Shown: positions 1 to 7,645 of the stretch, piece after piece | How the letters are laid out: every line of letters begins with the position of its first letter | Position numbering within the stretch: position 1 is the first letter of the stretch | Source of the DNA: Chloroflexota bacterium | GTDB lineage: Bacteria > Chloroflexota > Anaerolineae > B4-G1 | Length of the DNA: 64,000 bases | Assembly: GCA_024232355.1 (NCBI GenBank) | Contig: JAAEPW010000079.1 | Coordinates: 1-64,000 of the forward strand | Direction of reading: 5' to 3' | Made by a program: the position numbers and the translations under genes | Notes under the pieces: model-generated | What the model saw: only the letters and a program-made list of their open reading frames with translations | Told to the model about the DNA's origin: nothing | The model's database searches: none

Positions 1-1665
1 CACGCTCCACGCATCATTGAAACTGGCATCCACGCTATGCTTGCTCCAGGCCGTACCGTCGCCGCTGGTGTTCTCCCACCAGGCAATCTCATTAGCAAAG
101 TAAGCCGCGCCCAAAACATCCAGGTCGCCGTCGCCATCCACATCCGCCGCATACACGCTGTACGCATCATTGAAACTGGCATCCACGCTATGCTTGCTCC
201 AGGCCGTACCGTCGCCGCTGGTGTTCTCCCACCAGGCAATCTCATTACCAGAGGTAGCCGCGCCCAAAACATCCAGGTCGCCGTCGCCATCTATATCGGC
301 CGCATACACACTAGATGCCCCGCCAAAAGCGGTATCCACCATCTGCGTCACCCAGTTCATACCGTCGCCGTCGCCATTCTGGGCATCAACGGTGAATTGC
401 CAGGCATAGGGGGTAGCCAGGGTAACACCTACGCTGCTCTCGATTTGCGAGGAGGCATTGACCCGCCCCACTTCTCCGGCGTGAAAGGCGTTGGTTGGTG
501 TAACAATGATTGTGTTATTGTGAATCACATCGTGCGTTGCCGTCACCAAACCGCTTTGTTCTCCATATACCTTAAAGGTGTGGCTGGTCACGGTGGTTGC
601 GTTGATATTTTGATCAAAGGTTGCTGAAATGGTTGTGGTGGTGGTTACGTTGAGGGTATTGCTGATCGGATAGATGCTTTGCATCACAGGCGGCACAACA
701 CCCGTGCCGGAAATAACAAAGTTATAGGGGGTTTCGTTCGAGTCATTGCTGTCAATCGTCACCGTATCGGTGAAACTGCCCGTACTCTGCGGGATAAAGG
801 TGAGGGCGAAATCAACGGTGCTATTTCCACTTACGGTACCACTGCTTGGTTGTTGGCTGACACCAAAGTGTGTACCCGTAGAGAGAGCGACATAGTTGGG
901 GGCATTGCTCAAGGTTAAATCAGTAATTCCTGAATTGCTGATGGTAAAGGTATGGGCAATTGCCGTGCCAACGCCGGTTGAACCAAAGTCGGTATCATCG
1001 GTTGTATCCGGTGTGGTGTCGCCATCTGCAATGGAGTTGCCATTACCCTGCACATCTATCTCTGGCAGCGTAGACGCTGTATCAAATTTAAAGTTATCAA
1101 TGGAAATATAATCGAGTGGCGTGGCCGGAACGATTTCCAGTTCCGTCAATAACACACCATTCAGATTGGTCCCTGCAAAGGAAATGTGGTCAAAGTCGCT
1201 GCCTTCATTCCCTGTTGGCTCTACGTAGATCATCTCTGAAACCGTTCCTCCAGTGGCCTTTGTCCCGATAAAGGTTACATTGCCAACCAAATAACTAGTT
1301 CCATCATTCTCTGATGTCCAGGCATCCATTTCCTCAACCAAGAAACCCATCCCAGAAGTTGTGATCTGAATTTTTCCGGCACTACCACTGGTGCCACCGT
1401 TGCCATAACCGGTTCCTAACCAATAATTAGAAGGACAACAACCGAGGCCAAGAGAATATTCGACCATTAGATCACCAGTCACGTTGAAGCTAATGCTACT
1501 TTGAGAAAATGTAGTAGCAGTATGGCTCTCATCTTCAAACGTTTCTGTGATGGATGCAGCCAAGGGGCGCGCCTGGACCGTATATACCGGTAGTAGGATA
1601 GATACCAGCATAATGAATAAAGTAAGAGTAGATATTAACGGTTTTACGGTAATGATACGATGCAT
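1..1665 (-). CDS. Secreted FG-GAP/VCBS repeat protein with Ig-like domains (C-terminus off window)
   Basis: The reading frame is open from an ATG at 1665 to the left edge (555 codons, no stop), so the C-terminus is missing. An AAGGAG ribosome site lies 6-11 bases upstream. Residues 1-32 form a Sec signal peptide ending near VQA. A LamG-like region follows (to about residue 190), then an ASPM/Hydin-type Ig-like domain ('HTFTISNSG', 'FIPQSTGSFTDTVTI'), an SbsA-type Ig domain ('SATFDQNINATTV'), and FG-GAP-like blades carrying repeated 'DGDGDLDVLGAA' calcium-binding loops. The last blades are nearly identical 51-residue units. Such proteins are exported and are often adhesins, lectin-like or part of the cell surface; the substrate cannot be told from sequence. 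No promoter was obvious. Confidence 0.85.
   Translation of the reverse strand, partial: MHRIITVKPLISTLTLFIMLVSILLPVYTVQARPLAASITETFEDESHTATTFSQSSISFNVTGDLMVEYSLGLGCCPSNYWLGTGYGNGGTSGSAGKIQITTSGMGFLVEEMDAWTSENDGTSYLVGNVTFIGTKATGGTVSEMIYVEPTGNEGSDFDHISFAGTNLNGVLLTELEIVPATPLDYISIDNFKFDTASTLPEIDVQGNGNSIADGDTTPDTTDDTDFGSTGVGTAIAHTFTISNSGITDLTLSNAPNYVALSTGTHFGVSQQPSSGTVSGNSTVDFALTFIPQSTGSFTDTVTIDSNDSNETPYNFVISGTGVVPPVMQSIYPISNTLNVTTTTTISATFDQNINATTVTSHTFKVYGEQSGLVTATHDVIHNNTIIVTPTNAFHAGEVGRVNASSQIESSVGVTLATPYAWQFTVDAQNGDGDGMNWVTQMVDTAFGGASSVYAADIDGDGDLDVLGAATSGNEIAWWENTSGDGTAWSKHSVDASFNDAYSVYAADVDGDGDLDVLGAAYFANEIAWWENTSGDGTAWSKHSVDASFNDAWSV
11..316. repeat. 153-bp direct tandem repeat encoding FG-GAP blades
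   Basis: The sequence beginning 'gcatcattgaaactggcatc' at 11 recurs at 164, giving a period of 153 bp, exactly 51 codons. The two copies are nearly identical; a third, more diverged unit follows towards 316-360. The array continues past the left edge. Near-identity at DNA level suggests recent duplication or gene conversion of propeller blades. Confidence 0.8.
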
Positions 1666-2032
1666 AGTTTTCTCCTTGGGAACGTGAACTCGCTCAATTC
1701 AAACGCGAAATGAATGCTTTACCTTGCTCCCAAACTCTAACGGCTTTGGAAACGCATTTGCGATAGTTCTTCTTGTTTCTTCTTGTTCTCAAACAGAGTT
1801 TGCCCTTTTGCCTTCTGCTGGCTTTTGTCGAAACAGAGTTTCTCTGGCGCTTTCCTGCCCAAACTCACTTTGGGAAGGAGATTCAATTCTATGCCACCAC
1901 TTGCAGCACGGTTGGCGTAAAAACTTGATTTAATCGACTTGCCGATTATTCGTATACTCATCACCTCCCCAAGGAATCCATTATACGCCTGCTCGCGCAA
2001 ACCGAGAGACCCCATCACGCAAGCCATCGGCA
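1666..2032. other. Intergenic stretch with short repeats, no convincing gene
   Basis: This 367-base gap lies between the FG-GAP gene and the DUF6916 remnant. It holds two copies of AAACAGAGTTT (about 1791 and 1831), a pyrimidine-rich tract with a repeated 'tcttcttgtt', and several 'caaactc' words. A 74-codon minus-strand frame (ATG at 1961) preceded by GGGGAGGTG was considered. Its composition looks non-native and the ribosome site is only two bases from the ATG, so it is not called as a gene. Confidence 0.5.
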
Positions 2033-2254
2033 TTACGTGAACACTGTTTCGTAGCACATACGCCCGTCCCGATCCGGCCCCAATGGAACCAGGAAAAGAT
2101 CAAGCGCGCCCATTTCTGCGTGCTCGACGCGGTAGATTCGCTGGGGCAAGATGGGCTGGGCTGGCCCAACGAACACGACAGAGAACGCCTGCCGGTACTG
2201 GGGATCTTTTGGCGCTGCCCCTACCTCTGTGACCTCGATCAACTCTAGTTCCAA
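2033..2254 (-). pseudogene. DUF6916 family gene, N-terminally truncated
   Basis: The 73-residue frame reads 'FSVVFVGPAQPILPQRIYR', then 'HAEMGALDLFLVPLGPD', then 'CYETVF', which matches the C-terminal two-thirds of the DUF6916 family (usually about 95-100 residues). An in-frame TAG lies just upstream, so the normal N-terminus is absent. A TTG at 2254 with AAAGGA upstream could start a short product. The GNAT gene upstream runs in another frame through most of this gene. Proteins of this family often sit beside GNAT genes near phage-tail-collar-like proteins; that association is from memory. It may be a functional short protein or a decaying remnant. Confidence 0.55.
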
Positions 2255-2771
2255 CGGATCCTATCCTTTGGGTACAATGTACGACAAGGGCCGGGGGGCC
2301 TGGCTTTTCCGGTTTCCACTCCATCAACCAATATGCCCCCTCGTCGCCAATCTCACAAAAGCCTAGCCGATGGGAGAGGCCCAAGGCCGGATTGTTCCGC
2401 TCCACGTGAATGCGGACGGACAGGTCTGCCTGGGCCGCCTGGTCAAGAATGCCGCGCATCAAGGCCGACCCGACTCCTTTACCCCGGTGCTGTGTCAGAA
2501 GCGCGATGTCAATGATCCGAATTTCGTCTTTGCGGTGGTGGAGATAGAGCCGCCCAACCGGTTCATCGTCGATCAAAACGAGGTCAAAGCTGGCGTCACC
2601 AAAGTGGTGCTGGTAGTGGGTGTGTTGGGCAGTGAACTGCATTTGCAAAAAGGATTCTTTCCGCGCATCATCCCAGTCAAGGACTGCTAATTCGGCCTCT
2701 CGCGTGCTGGCATAGACGCGACACAAAAAGTCCATATCTTGTTCGGTGATTGAGCGTAAAGTTGTCGTCAT
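2100..2771 (-). CDS. GNAT family N-acetyltransferase with read-through tail
   Basis: The start is set at the ATG at 2771, which has AGGAG upstream; the longer frame from 2819 would overlap the preceding gene. Residues 1-160 are a GNAT fold: the acetyl-CoA loop is 'QHRGKGVGSALM' and the last strands include 'NNPALGLSHRLGF' and 'YWLMEW'. The natural family end is near residue 165. The last 55-60 residues (rich in R, G and P) are translated from the DUF6916 gene in a shifted frame and resemble no domain. A deletion that removed the GNAT stop and the DUF6916 N-terminus would explain this. The acetylated substrate is unknown. A second, decayed copy of the same family lies at 6157-6245. Confidence 0.75.
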   Translation of the reverse strand: MTTTLRSITEQDMDFLCRVYASTREAELAVLDWDDARKESFLQMQFTAQHTHYQHHFGDASFDLVLIDDEPVGRLYLHHRKDEIRIIDIALLTQHRGKGVGSALMRGILDQAAQADLSVRIHVERNNPALGLSHRLGFCEIGDEGAYWLMEWKPEKPGPPALVVHCTQRIGSVGTRVDRGHRGRGSAKRSPVPAGVLCRVRWASPAHLAPANLPRRARRNGRA

Positions 2772-2790
2772 CGCGTTTACTCCTAATGGG

Positions 2791-3150
2791 TTATACCAAA
2801 AGTGCCTGAACTTGCGCACGCAGTTCGCTCGAGTTGATGGGAAAGTCCAGGTGAAAAATATGTCCCGTTTGATCAGGATCGAATTCGCGATCAGAAATAA
2901 TCATTATTGAGGTTCGGCCAATTCGGTCCGTCAGTGAAGCATTGTGCAGAGCCACAATCGGTTCGCTGGACGGCGAACTGCTAACCACCACGATCAGATC
3001 GAAATCTACATCGGGAACCTGATTTCCGTCATCCCGCCTGAACAAATCAATCTCTATGGGAATTTTCTCCAAGTTAACCTTGATCACGTCAAAGAGCAAA
3101 TCGCTATCACTAAGAACCAGAATGTTTTTTCTGATGCTGTTTTCCACCAT
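2791..3150 (-). CDS. Degenerate response-regulator receiver domain protein
   Basis: This 119-residue protein has the alternating pattern of a receiver domain: 'NILVLSDSDLLFDVIKVNL' as strand 1/helix 1 with acidic residues, 'FDLIVVVSSS' as strand 3, and 'TSIMIISDRE' as strand 4. The phospho-acceptor Asp expected at the end of strand 3 is replaced by the VSSS stretch, and the conserved Lys of strand 5 is not evident. It is therefore probably a non-phosphorylatable pseudo-receiver. The ATG at 3150 follows GAGAGG. The GNAT gene begins 20 bases after its stop, so the two are probably co-transcribed. Confidence 0.6.
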   Translation of the reverse strand: MVENSIRKNILVLSDSDLLFDVIKVNLEKIPIEIDLFRRDDGNQVPDVDFDLIVVVSSSPSSEPIVALHNASLTDRIGRTSIMIISDREFDPDQTGHIFHLDFPINSSELRAQVQALLV

Positions 3151-3312
3151 TGGCCTCTCGCTTACTTGCGTGTTTGAAAAGTAGAATAGAACAAGTGCAG
3201 ATTCGGATTACGGCTTATTTACCAAGACAATCATACCACATTCATACCACAGCCGTGTAACAGGACCGCCTTCAAATATAACAAAAATGTAACAGTACAA
3301 GAGGGGTGCCGG

Positions 3313-3354
3313 AAAAACAAAAAAGAGCCGCACACATTGCCAGTGCACGGCTCT
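3313..3354 (-). terminator. Rho-independent terminator of the response-regulator gene
   Basis: Arms AGAGCCG (3324-3330) and CGGCTCT (3348-3354), with extra pairing inside, form a hairpin. Read on the minus strand it is followed by a T-rich run (3313-3323). It lies 55 bases past the stop of the OmpR-type regulator and should end transcription of the two-component operon. Confidence 0.85.
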
Positions 3355-3409
3355 AGAAATGGGGTTCAGCTATACGCGCGACAATTCAGGGCTGCGCGGG
3401 GATATCAAA

Positions 3410-4108
3410 CTACTCTGACACAAAAACGTATCCCAGACCTGATCTGGTCTGAATGTACCGTGGATTCCGGGGATCGGGTTCTATCTTTTTACGCAGGCGA
3501 TAAATGGCTTGCCGTAGCGTGCGATACTCCCCTTCGTATCCAGTTCCCCAGACCTTGTCCAACAAGTGCTCCGACACGACAACCCGCCCCACATTTTTAA
3601 CCAGTTCGCTCAACAGGCGGAACTCGATAGACGTTAGCTCAACTTGCCGGTCACCCGCGAACACGCTCTGCTGAGCCAAGTCAACTTTTAGGTCACCGAA
3701 CTGAAAGACGGGCATAGTCGGCGCACACTCTATCAAATTGACCCGTCGCAGCGCCGACTGAACCCGAGCCAAGAGTTCGTCTATGCTAAATGGCTTGGTC
3801 ACGTAATCGTCGGCCCCCAGATTCAGTCCCCGAACTTTGTCCGCGTCCTCTGCCCTGGCGGTGAGCATGATGATGGGCACCATTGAAAACTGACGAATAC
3901 GCTGGCAGGCATCGTAACCATCCAGAACCGGCATCATGATATCCAATATGATCAGGTCTGGCTCTGCACTGGCAGTCAATTCTACAGCTTTGTGTCCATC
4001 TTGGGCTACGATTACCTCGTATCCTCTAGCCTCCAGGTTAAGTTGTACGAGATAGACGTATTTGGGATCATCATCCACTACCAGAATACGGGCTTGAGCT
4101 TGTTTCAT
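3410..4108 (-). CDS. OmpR/PhoB-family response regulator
   Basis: A 232-residue two-domain regulator. The receiver domain (about 5-118) has the acidic pocket D12-D14, phospho-acceptor D56 in 'LIILDIMMP', switch T83 and K105 in 'YVTKPF'. The winged-helix DNA-binding domain (about 135-231) shows 'LTSIEFRLLSELVKN', 'LLDKVWG' and the terminal hairpin 'TRSGLGYVF'. The histidine kinase gene lies upstream on the same strand, so this is a kinase-then-regulator operon. A 98-bp inverted-repeat element separates the two genes. The ATG at 4108 follows GAGGTGAG. Target genes are unknown. Confidence 0.95.
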   Translation of the reverse strand: MKQAQARILVVDDDPKYVYLVQLNLEARGYEVIVAQDGHKAVELTASAEPDLIILDIMMPVLDGYDACQRIRQFSMVPIIMLTARAEDADKVRGLNLGADDYVTKPFSIDELLARVQSALRRVNLIECAPTMPVFQFGDLKVDLAQQSVFAGDRQVELTSIEFRLLSELVKNVGRVVVSEHLLDKVWGTGYEGEYRTLRQAIYRLRKKIEPDPRNPRYIQTRSGLGYVFVSE

Positions 4109-4141
4109 ACACTCACCTCAATATCATCAAGAGACAAAATC

Positions 4142-4239
4142 AGACCTGCCAGGTTTTCCGAGATAATTTTAAATCAAAACACACTTGTCAATCGGGTCGA
4201 ATAGACTCATAAAAGCGCTGGCGGAAACCTGGCAGGTCT
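4142..4239. repeat. 98-bp element with long terminal inverted repeats (MITE-like)
   Basis: The left arm AGACCTGCCAGGTTTTCCG (4142-4160) is the reverse complement of the right arm CGGAAACCTGGCAGGTCT (4222-4239), apart from one extra T. The 61 bases between are AT-rich and non-coding. The element sits between the stop of the kinase and the start of its regulator, where it could act as an RNA hairpin that shifts the kinase-to-regulator expression ratio. Similar 'acctgccaggttt' hairpins recur in some Chloroflexota genomes as far as I recall; no second copy was seen here. Confidence 0.8.
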
Positions 4240-4243
4240 AGCC

Positions 4244-6046
4244 CTACACAACAGGCAGGGTAAAATAAAAAGTGCTACCCTGTCCAAGGACACTCTCAAC
4301 CCACATATCCCCACCATGAACCTTGATGATCTTGCGACTGATCGCCAACCCCAAACCGACCCCACTCACAACTCGGGTGGCCTCATTATCAATGCGATAG
4401 AATCGCTCAAATATCCTGTTCAAGTCTGATGAAGGAATACCTATTCCCTCATCGCTGACCGAAATGAGCAATTGACCTGTAGTTTCCTGCCCCTTGACCG
4501 AAACAAGTCCTCCGTCCGGCGAGTATTTTACGGCATTGTCCAAGAGATTGCGCAAGACTTGGTCAACGCGCTTGACGTCCACGTTCGCCACTAATGAGGA
4601 TGTGGGAAAATCGTGGGCAAAACGGCATCGTGTCGTCTGCACCTGCATGGCGTCTATCACGTCCTTGGTCAATTGACCTATGTCAGTGGGAGACCGGTGT
4701 AAATAGAGACCCTTTTGCTCCATACGAGATAGATCCAACAAATTACTAACGATATGCGTCAACCGATCTGTCTCTTTATCAATCCCGCGCAGCAACCTTT
4801 GCTGGACCTGATGGTCAAATTCCACGTCCTCAGCCAACAACGTGCTGGTAGCAGCCTTGATCAATCCCAGAGGAGTTCTCAGTTCGTGAGAGACATTGCC
4901 GATTAATTCCGACCGCAAATGATCCAGTTCCTGCGCGACGTTGGCCTTGGCTGCTTCCCTGGTCAGCCGATCATTCTCGATCGCCATGCCGACCTGGAGT
5001 CCAATGCCGGCGAGGATCTGCCTTTGTTTCAAGTCCAGTCCATCAACCGGAGCAAGTGCCGCATTTGAGCCGAAGGAGGTGGGGCTGCAAAAAATACTCA
5101 ACAGACCCAGCACAACACCCCTGAACTCGATGGGCACAACAGTCAGGCATTGCCGCCTAGATTGACTGATCCAGCCAGAGAACTGGATAGACAAATCGAT
5201 TTCGGATTGTACGTTGGACAATGGAACCATTTTTATCTTTTCAGTCTCTTTTTGGGACAGACCATGCTGGACCGTCAGTAGCAGGACTTGGCTCTCTTCA
5301 TTCATCAAGTGTACGCAGCCAGCAGTCGATCCTACCAGTTCCAATACCACGTCCAAAGTTATTGACAGAAAATCATCCAGATCGCGAGATTGACCCAGTG
5401 CAGTCGTAATCGTATTGAGGGTTATCAACTCCTCATGTCTCTGCCGCAGTTCCTCATCGGCCCGTCTGCGCTCGGCGATTTCAGCTTGCAAATCTCGAAC
5501 GCGCTCCCGCACGCGCTGTTCGAGTTCTTCATTCAGCTTTCGCAGTTCCACTTCCACTTGCTTCTGTTCGGTGATGTCCAAAGAATACTCGATCATCTGA
5601 ACAACGTTTCCCGCACTATCAAAAACAGGGTAACCGCGAACTTGGACGTGTCTGGCATTACCATTCTGGTCATAATGAACGTGCTCCAACTCGACAGGCT
5701 GTTTTGTTTTCTTTACCTCCACCAGTGGGCAAGGCATCCCTGTCTCGTGACACGGTCGATCAACCCTATGGCTCAGTGCATAACAGGTTTCATTTTCCAA
5801 CAGATCACCAAGCGTGCAGGCCGCGGAATTTGCCATTTTGACCGTGTGATCATTCACGTCTATTACATAGAAAGGATGGGTAATTGCTTCCAGGGCATTT
5901 TCCAACAATTGCTTGGAATCGCGCAGCGCATCTTTCACCTGCTCACGCTCAGCTACCAATGACTCTAGTTCAGTAACTCGTTGGTGCAGTTTGACCAACT
6001 GTTCGCTTGCCTCGATCTGGCTTTTGAGCTTGGCCTCGTCCTGCAT
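4244..6046 (-). CDS. PAS-GAF sensor histidine kinase
   Basis: The cytoplasmic kinase has no membrane segment. Numbering from an ATG at 6061: coiled coil (15-55); PAS/PAC (55-170) containing the cysteine-rich loop 'CHETGMPCP', which could bind a cofactor or metal; a second coiled coil (165-212); GAF (225-365); HisKA with the phospho-accepting His in 'NVSHELRTP' (H392); and HATPase_c with N box 'RNLLDNAVKYSP' and G boxes 'DEGIGIP' and 'GVGLGLAISRK'. The ATG at 6046 is preferred because GGAGAG lies nine bases upstream. A consensus promoter (6102-6130) precedes it. It is the partner of the regulator at 3410-4108. The signal is unknown, perhaps small molecules or redox. Confidence 0.92.
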   Translation of the reverse strand: MQDEAKLKSQIEASEQLVKLHQRVTELESLVAEREQVKDALRDSKQLLENALEAITHPFYVIDVNDHTVKMANSAACTLGDLLENETCYALSHRVDRPCHETGMPCPLVEVKKTKQPVELEHVHYDQNGNARHVQVRGYPVFDSAGNVVQMIEYSLDITEQKQVEVELRKLNEELEQRVRERVRDLQAEIAERRRADEELRQRHEELITLNTITTALGQSRDLDDFLSITLDVVLELVGSTAGCVHLMNEESQVLLLTVQHGLSQKETEKIKMVPLSNVQSEIDLSIQFSGWISQSRRQCLTVVPIEFRGVVLGLLSIFCSPTSFGSNAALAPVDGLDLKQRQILAGIGLQVGMAIENDRLTREAAKANVAQELDHLRSELIGNVSHELRTPLGLIKAATSTLLAEDVEFDHQVQQRLLRGIDKETDRLTHIVSNLLDLSRMEQKGLYLHRSPTDIGQLTKDVIDAMQVQTTRCRFAHDFPTSSLVANVDVKRVDQVLRNLLDNAVKYSPDGGLVSVKGQETTGQLLISVSDEGIGIPSSDLNRIFERFYRIDNEATRVVSGVGLGLAISRKIIKVHGGDMWVESVLGQGSTFYFTLPVV

Positions 6047-6101
6047 TGTATGACTCTCCAAAAGTGGGGATCTGCTTCAAGCTTTAGTGGATAGCTCACG
6101 A

Positions 6102-6130
6102 TTATACTCAATTATGTCGCACGTGCCAAG
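6102..6130 (-). promoter_or_regulatory. Sigma-70-type promoter of the histidine kinase operon
   Basis: On the minus strand TTGGCA (6125-6130) and TATAAT (6102-6107) are separated by 17 bases. The predicted transcript starts near 6095 and gives a leader of about 50 bases before the ATG at 6046. Confidence 0.75.
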
Positions 6131-6156
6131 CGGATAGCAAAAAGATCCCAAAGGTA

Positions 6157-6245
6157 TGAGGACCGGTAGGTCTGCTTGGATCGCCTCGTCAAGAATGTCG
6201 CTCAGCAAGGCCGATCCAAATCTATGGCCTCGATATTCTCTAAGA
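6157..6245 (-). pseudogene. Decayed GNAT acetyltransferase fragment
   Basis: Reading the minus strand gives 'EYRGHRFGSALLSDILDEAI' followed by 'QADLPV'. This matches the acetyl-CoA-binding loop of the intact GNAT at 2100-2771 ('QHRGKGVGSALM', 'ILDQAAQADLSV'). A stop codon lies nine bases upstream in frame and the similarity stops downstream, so only about 30 codons survive. It overlaps no other gene and lies just upstream of the kinase promoter. It is probably the relic of a duplicated or related GNAT gene. Confidence 0.7.
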
Positions 6246-6660
6246 ATTCATTTGGATGCAGATACTCTTAATTGCCGGAACCGATGTTCTGCAGAAAACT
6301 GTCCGGCGATGGTGATTTACCTTGATCGCCTGTAAAAATTCACCTTGTTGGCGCGGACACTGAGCGGCGATACCGAGTAGCCAGAGATGAATTACTAAAA
6401 AAGATGCAACCCACTTGACAAGTAGATTGCATCTAAAAAAAATTAGAGCAGTGACTAATCCCCCTGCCACTGCTCACAATCGCCCCTCACATCTCGACAC
6501 ATTTACCTCTTTTGACGGCTGTCCCGTCTAACTCGCTCCCAATCAAAAAGTATTGAGAACGCTCTAGTGAGGCAACGTCAAGAAATTCAGGACGGTTGAT
6601 TCATTTGCTCTTCATTGTACGCTATATTTTGCCCTCTGTCAATAGGTTGAACCTTAAAAT
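6246..6660. other. Intergenic stretch downstream of mutM
   Basis: About 415 bases with no convincing gene. A 76-codon minus-strand frame here has poor composition and is not called. The only clear signal is a terminator-like hairpin at 6396-6434, pointing in the direction of mutM transcription. Confidence 0.5.
6396..6434 (-). terminator. Terminator-like hairpin downstream of mutM
   Basis: AGATGCAA (6402-6409) pairs with TTGCATCT (6427-6434), with further imperfect pairing in the loop. Read on the minus strand the hairpin is followed by six T residues. It is 227 bases past the mutM stop, so it would end a long 3' untranslated region, or it is left from a lost gene. Confidence 0.6.
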
Positions 6661-7497
6661 TTACCCGCCGATCTCTGGCAAAACCTGACAGTGTGAACAA
6701 AAGTGCGTGCCACGCTGGCCCACTCGAATACGCTCAATGTCTGCACTACAACGCAGGCACGGTAGCCCCGTGCGCCCGTAAACTGCCAACTGACCAGCAA
6801 ACTCTCCTGATCGGCCATCAGCCTTCTGATAGCCAGCATCTGGCAACGTGGTGCCACCGCTATCAATGGCCGCCTGCAACACAGTCCGAATCGCCAAATG
6901 TAAACGCTGCACATCAGCAAAAGCGAGTGTATTGGCCTGGCGCAGTGGATGAATACCAGCTCGCCACAATGACTCGTCGGTATAGATATTGCCCAAGCCA
7001 GCCAGGAAACGCTGATTAAGCAATAAAGGTTTAATCCGCCCACGACGGCGTTCAAGCATCTCTCCCAACCACATTGCTGTAAAATCATCTTTTAATGGCT
7101 CTGGTCCCAAATCGCCCAGCACTTCCTGGGGATCATTTGTCAACACCAATCGGCCAAATTTGCGCTGGTCGAAAAAGCACAACTTTCCCCCGCTATTCAG
7201 AAAAAACAACACGCGGAGATGTCGATCATCGGAAGGCTTATCTGACGTTAAGATCAATCGCCCACTCATGCGCAAGTGGATCAACAATGTACAACTACCT
7301 GCCAATACAATTACTACCCACTTTCCGCGTCGTCCTACACCAGTGACTGTCTGACCTATTAGACGATGAGAAAAGGCAATCGGGTCGGGAGGGACGACGC
7401 TGCGAGCCCAACGCACATCCACATCCGCAATGGTACGTCCAATCAATGAGGCCCGCAATCCTTGGACCACCGTCTCGACTTCGGGTAATTCAGGCAT
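6661..7497 (-). CDS. mutM: Formamidopyrimidine-DNA glycosylase (Fpg/MutM)
   Basis: This base-excision repair enzyme removes 8-oxoguanine and formamidopyrimidines and cleaves abasic sites. The 278-residue protein starts exactly at 'MPELPEVET', giving the catalytic N-terminal Pro2 and Glu3. Other family marks are the Lys in 'GRRGKW', the HxH-like 'LLIHLRMSGRL', the helix-two-turn-helix 'LAGLGNIYTDE', and a C-terminal zinc finger (CLRC and CSHC). The longer upstream frame is excluded because a near-perfect promoter (7507-7535) lies inside it. The -10 box ends nine bases before the ATG, so the mRNA is predicted to be leaderless. The gene is divergent from the LCP gene across a repeat element. Confidence 0.97.
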   Translation of the reverse strand: MPELPEVETVVQGLRASLIGRTIADVDVRWARSVVPPDPIAFSHRLIGQTVTGVGRRGKWVVIVLAGSCTLLIHLRMSGRLILTSDKPSDDRHLRVLFFLNSGGKLCFFDQRKFGRLVLTNDPQEVLGDLGPEPLKDDFTAMWLGEMLERRRGRIKPLLLNQRFLAGLGNIYTDESLWRAGIHPLRQANTLAFADVQRLHLAIRTVLQAAIDSGGTTLPDAGYQKADGRSGEFAGQLAVYGRTGLPCLRCSADIERIRVGQRGTHFCSHCQVLPEIGG

Positions 7498-7506
7498 AAT
7501 ATAACC

Positions 7507-7535
7507 ATTATAAACGTAGCCACCCGGTATGTCAA
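7507..7535 (-). promoter_or_regulatory. Consensus promoter of mutM, leaderless
   Basis: TTGACA (7530-7535), 17-base spacer, TATAAT (7507-7512) on the minus strand, a perfect match to both boxes. Only nine bases separate the -10 box from the ATG at 7497, so transcription should begin at or within a few bases of the start codon. No Shine-Dalgarno sequence is present. Confidence 0.85.
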
Positions 7536-7559
7536 AACCATCTAAAAACACACAGTAAG

Positions 7560-7645
7560 GCTTTTCCAGTTTTTAACTCTTCCCAAAATTTACACTGGAA
7601 AAGCTCATAAATCGCACGCGCGTTACAAAATAACCGGAAAAGCTC
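7560..7645. repeat. Inverted and direct repeat of GGAAAAGC beside the 91-bp element
   Basis: GCTTTTCCAGT (7560-7570) and ACTGGAAAAGC (7594-7604) are a perfect 11-bp inverted repeat. A third copy, CCGGAAAAGCTC, lies at 7634-7645 in direct orientation to CTGGAAAAGCTC at 7595-7606 and abuts the 91-bp element. The direct copies could be a duplication formed when the element inserted, or part of it. Confidence 0.6.

Noticed and set aside
1..360. Possible CRISPR-like array from the 153-bp repeat
   Set aside because: The repeat is coding in frame, without spacers, and encodes FG-GAP blades.
1737..1961. Minus-strand 74-codon frame preceded by GGGGAGGTG
   Set aside because: The ribosome-site core is only two bases from the ATG, the product matches nothing I recognise, and its composition is unlike neighbouring proteins. 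It may be part of a decayed region.
6240..6470. Minus-strand 76-codon hydrophobic frame
   Set aside because: It overlaps the hairpin terminator and the GNAT relic, has no ribosome site, and looks like a chance frame.
7498..7551. Upstream extension of mutM
   Set aside because: The extension covers the promoter boxes and would remove the catalytic N-terminal proline from position 2.
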